In this document: positions 5,219 through 6,514 of the stretch, in pieces
Numbering within the stretch: position 1 is the stretch's first letter
Layout: the number at the start of each line of letters is the position of its first letter
Assembly: GCA_026710565.1 (NCBI GenBank)
Contig: JAPOQV010000397.1
Location: forward strand, 1-6,514
Direction: 5' to 3'
DNA length: 6,514 nucleotides
Source: Spirochaetaceae bacterium
GTDB lineage: Bacteria > Spirochaetota > Spirochaetia > SZUA-6 > Bin103
Translations under genes and position numbers: made by a program
Notes under the pieces: model-generated
What the model was told of the DNA's origin: nothing
Seen by the model: only the letters and a program-made list of their open reading frames with translations
Database searches by the model: none

Positions 5219-5647
5219 TCAGCCCGGTCGACCCCACCTTCTCGCAGGCGAACGAGCGACGGCCTCCAGGTAGAGGCCGAGGACGATGATCACGCCTTGC
5301 GAGCCGATCAGAAGGTGGAGGAGCATGGCCCAGTACTCGAAGTCATTCGTCGTGATTCCGAGGTGAATCGACCAGATGAGCGCCGCGCTGCCGAGGATGA
5401 CGAGCAGCAGGCCACCGGCCAGCAGGGGCATGCCGGACGCGCGTGCGCGCGGCGAGAGCCACGTCACAAGCCCGATGGCGACGACGATGCCGGCCGCGGC
5501 CAGTTGCACGGCGGGCCAGCCGGACTCCCACGAGGTGCGGGGCAGCAGGATGGCGCACCACGCGGTAGCAGCGAGGGTCGTACCGGCGGCGAGCGCGAGG
5601 CGGGCGATACGGAGCACCCGGAGGGCGAAAGCCGTGGTGGTATCCAT
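5219..5647 (-). CDS. Small four-helix integral membrane protein, unknown function
   Basis: A 142-residue hydrophobic protein with four predicted membrane helices at about residues 17-35, 46-64, 73-93 and 107-127. The short basic N-terminus (RVLRIAR) and the Arg-rich C-terminus (RSPARRWGR) both suggest ends in the cytoplasm. I do not recognise a family with confidence; DUF2975-like membrane proteins have similar size and helix count but I see no decisive motif. ATG at 5647 is taken as start; a TTG at 5656 would add three residues. The Shine-Dalgarno is weak. The upstream region is AT-rich with a TTGACA box and a palindrome, so it is likely a regulated single gene. It ends 59 bp from the convergent AAA-ATPase remnant, and a terminator separates it from the solute-binding protein gene upstream. 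Confidence 0.7.
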   Translation of the reverse strand: MDTTTAFALRVLRIARLALAAGTTLAATAWCAILLPRTSWESGWPAVQLAAAGIVVAIGLVTWLSPRARASGMPLLAGGLLLVILGSAALIWSIHLGITTNDFEYWAMLLHLLIGSQGVIIVLGLYLEAVARSPARRWGRPG

Positions 5648-5668
5648 GGCGGACAATGTGCAACAAAT

Positions 5669-5684
5669 ACAAAGTACTTGTCAA
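5669..5684 (-). promoter_or_regulatory. TTGACA box overlapping an AAGTACTT palindrome
   Basis: On the minus strand a perfect -35 consensus TTGACA (5684-5679) runs into AAGTACTT (5679-5672), an 8-bp palindrome that widens to ACAA-N5-TTGT (5669-5681). The best -10 candidates 17-18 nt on (GCACAT or CACATT) are poor, as expected for an activator-dependent or tightly repressed promoter, if it is one. The site lies 22-37 nt ahead of the membrane protein start, and a repressor bound there would block transcription. The sequence is AT-rich in a GC-rich window. Confidence 0.4.
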
Positions 5685-5717
5685 CGCAAAGCCTTTGGCC
5701 TATCGTGTGTTCCCATG

Positions 5718-5750
5718 AAAAAGAGCCGGCTGGCAAATGCCAGCCGGCTC
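5718..5750 (-). terminator. Rho-independent terminator of the solute-binding protein gene
   Basis: On the minus strand GAGCCGGCTGGC and GCCAGCCGGCTC form a perfect 12-bp stem around a 4-nt ATTT loop, followed at once by TTTTT. It begins 25 nt after the solute-binding protein stop (5776-5778) and lies before the membrane protein gene, so it should insulate the two. This is a textbook intrinsic terminator; little doubt. Confidence 0.93.
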
Positions 5751-5775
5751 GTGATCAGTCGTCAGAGAGAAAGCG

Positions 5776-6514
5776 TTACGGTGAGGGGCACTCCGCTACC
5801 AGGTGGCCCCACATGCGGGTCGCCGCTGCCTCGATCTCCGGGCCGGGGCCCGCGTTCCAGCGGTCGAGCCAGTCCTGATAGGCGGACGCCGGCTTCTGGC
5901 CGATGATGATCTGGCCGAACAGCGCCACCGACTCGTTCAGGAGGTCCTGATTGGCGGCGCGCAGGTCGTTGCCGTCCTCATCGAGCGCGCTCACGAACGA
6001 CTGCGTCAGCATGCAGACGTTGTTCGCGCCCAGGGGCGAGTCCGGGTCGAAGCGGACCTGCTGGACCCAGTCCTCCTGAACGGGATTGATGAACGCGGGG
6101 TCGCGCTTGAAGTCGTTGATCGCCCAGTAACCGACGGCGGTGCTGCGCGAGTTGACGTTGAAGCCCATCCCCTGCCGGGCCTCGGACTCCTTGAACTCCT
6201 CGGTCCAGACCGGGCGGTTGTTCTCAACGCCGCTCCAGTGCGTGCCCTCGATGCCGTAGTGGGTCAGGAACGCGTTGTCGCGCTGGCTGATCTGCTCCAC
6301 GGCGCCCATGATGGCGTGCACGCGGTCGCGGTCGTCGTTGTTGTGCCGGGCGATGCCGTGACCGTTGCCGTGCATGGGGTGCCAAGCGTAAGTCACCGGG
6401 AAGTACCCCTCCACGCGCGGCGGGCCGGTGTACGCGAAGGTGGCGTTGGGGCTGTGCTCCTTCAGGGTCGCATGGAAGTTCTCGTGGTCGAACGGCCAGC
6501 CCGGATGCTCCCAG
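5776..6514 (-). CDS. Extracellular solute-binding protein, C-terminal part (5' end outside window)
   Basis: The last 245 residues of an ABC-transporter solute-binding protein (family 1 / LipO-like), which captures a sugar or peptide outside the membrane and hands it to the permease. The frame is open to the window edge, and GTG at 6414 is an internal valine. Visible family traits are a hinge-like stretch WHPMHGNGHGIARHN, a helix DRDRVHAIMGAVEQI, then THYGIEGTHW, matching the 'yGiEGxhy' motif of large LipO-type proteins. The C-terminal helices include LNESVALFGQIIIGQKPAS and YQDWLDRWNAGPGPEIEA, typical of the 'iig..p..ayd.wv..w...G' ending of these proteins. The signal peptide and lipobox would be upstream. 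Ligand unknown. No permease genes are visible; none can lie downstream because a strong terminator follows, so they would be upstream or elsewhere. Confidence 0.85.
   Translation of the reverse strand, partial: WEHPGWPFDHENFHATLKEHSPNATFAYTGPPRVEGYFPVTYAWHPMHGNGHGIARHNNDDRDRVHAIMGAVEQISQRDNAFLTHYGIEGTHWSGVENNRPVWTEEFKESEARQGMGFNVNSRSTAVGYWAINDFKRDPAFINPVQEDWVQQVRFDPDSPLGANNVCMLTQSFVSALDEDGNDLRAANQDLLNESVALFGQIIIGQKPASAYQDWLDRWNAGPGPEIEAAATRMWGHLVAECPSP

Noticed and set aside
5129..5878. Plus-strand 249-residue open frame crossing the membrane protein gene, terminator and solute-binding gene end
   Set aside because: It runs through a strong terminator and antisense to two credible genes, and is low-complexity (Arg, Gly, Asp, His-rich).

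Overview
The window is compact, GC-rich bacterial DNA holding eight recognisable gene bodies and one broken gene. Its gene content (a sulfatase, an ABC sugar-type binding protein, a SIS-domain sugar isomerase-like protein and an AAA-ATPase-like/nuclease family remnant) suits a free-living or host-associated heterotroph. I cannot fix the phylum; a spirochaete or similar environmental lineage is a guess only.

Layout. From the left edge to about 1.84 kb on the plus strand lies a tight operon: the 3' end of a sulfatase, an ABC ATPase starting 4 nt later, and a PHP-family phosphoesterase whose GTG start overlaps the ATPase stop. A 16-bp perfect palindrome separates this operon from a convergent VapBC-type toxin-antitoxin pair on the minus strand. 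The VapB and VapC reading frames overlap by ATGA, and an inverted repeat covers the antitoxin start. After about 340 bp of mostly non-coding DNA comes a 410-residue double SIS-domain protein on the plus strand with a good ribosome binding site. A HAD phosphatase-fold gene follows with its own candidate promoter.

From about 4.86 to 5.16 kb there is a collapsed AAA-ATPase-like/PD-(D/E)XK gene. Its N-terminal Walker A segment, a short Walker B segment and the C-terminal tail are joined after loss of most of the gene. Then, on the minus strand, come a small four-helix membrane protein with a palindrome and a TTGACA box upstream, a strong intrinsic terminator, and the C-terminal part of an extracellular solute-binding protein that runs off the right edge.

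The genes do not form one obvious pathway. Sulfatase, SIS protein and solute-binding protein suggest uptake and breakdown of (sulfated) carbohydrates. VapBC, the HAD gene and the AAA-ATPase remnant look like accessory insertions between them. I found no CRISPR array, tRNA, rRNA or insertion sequence.
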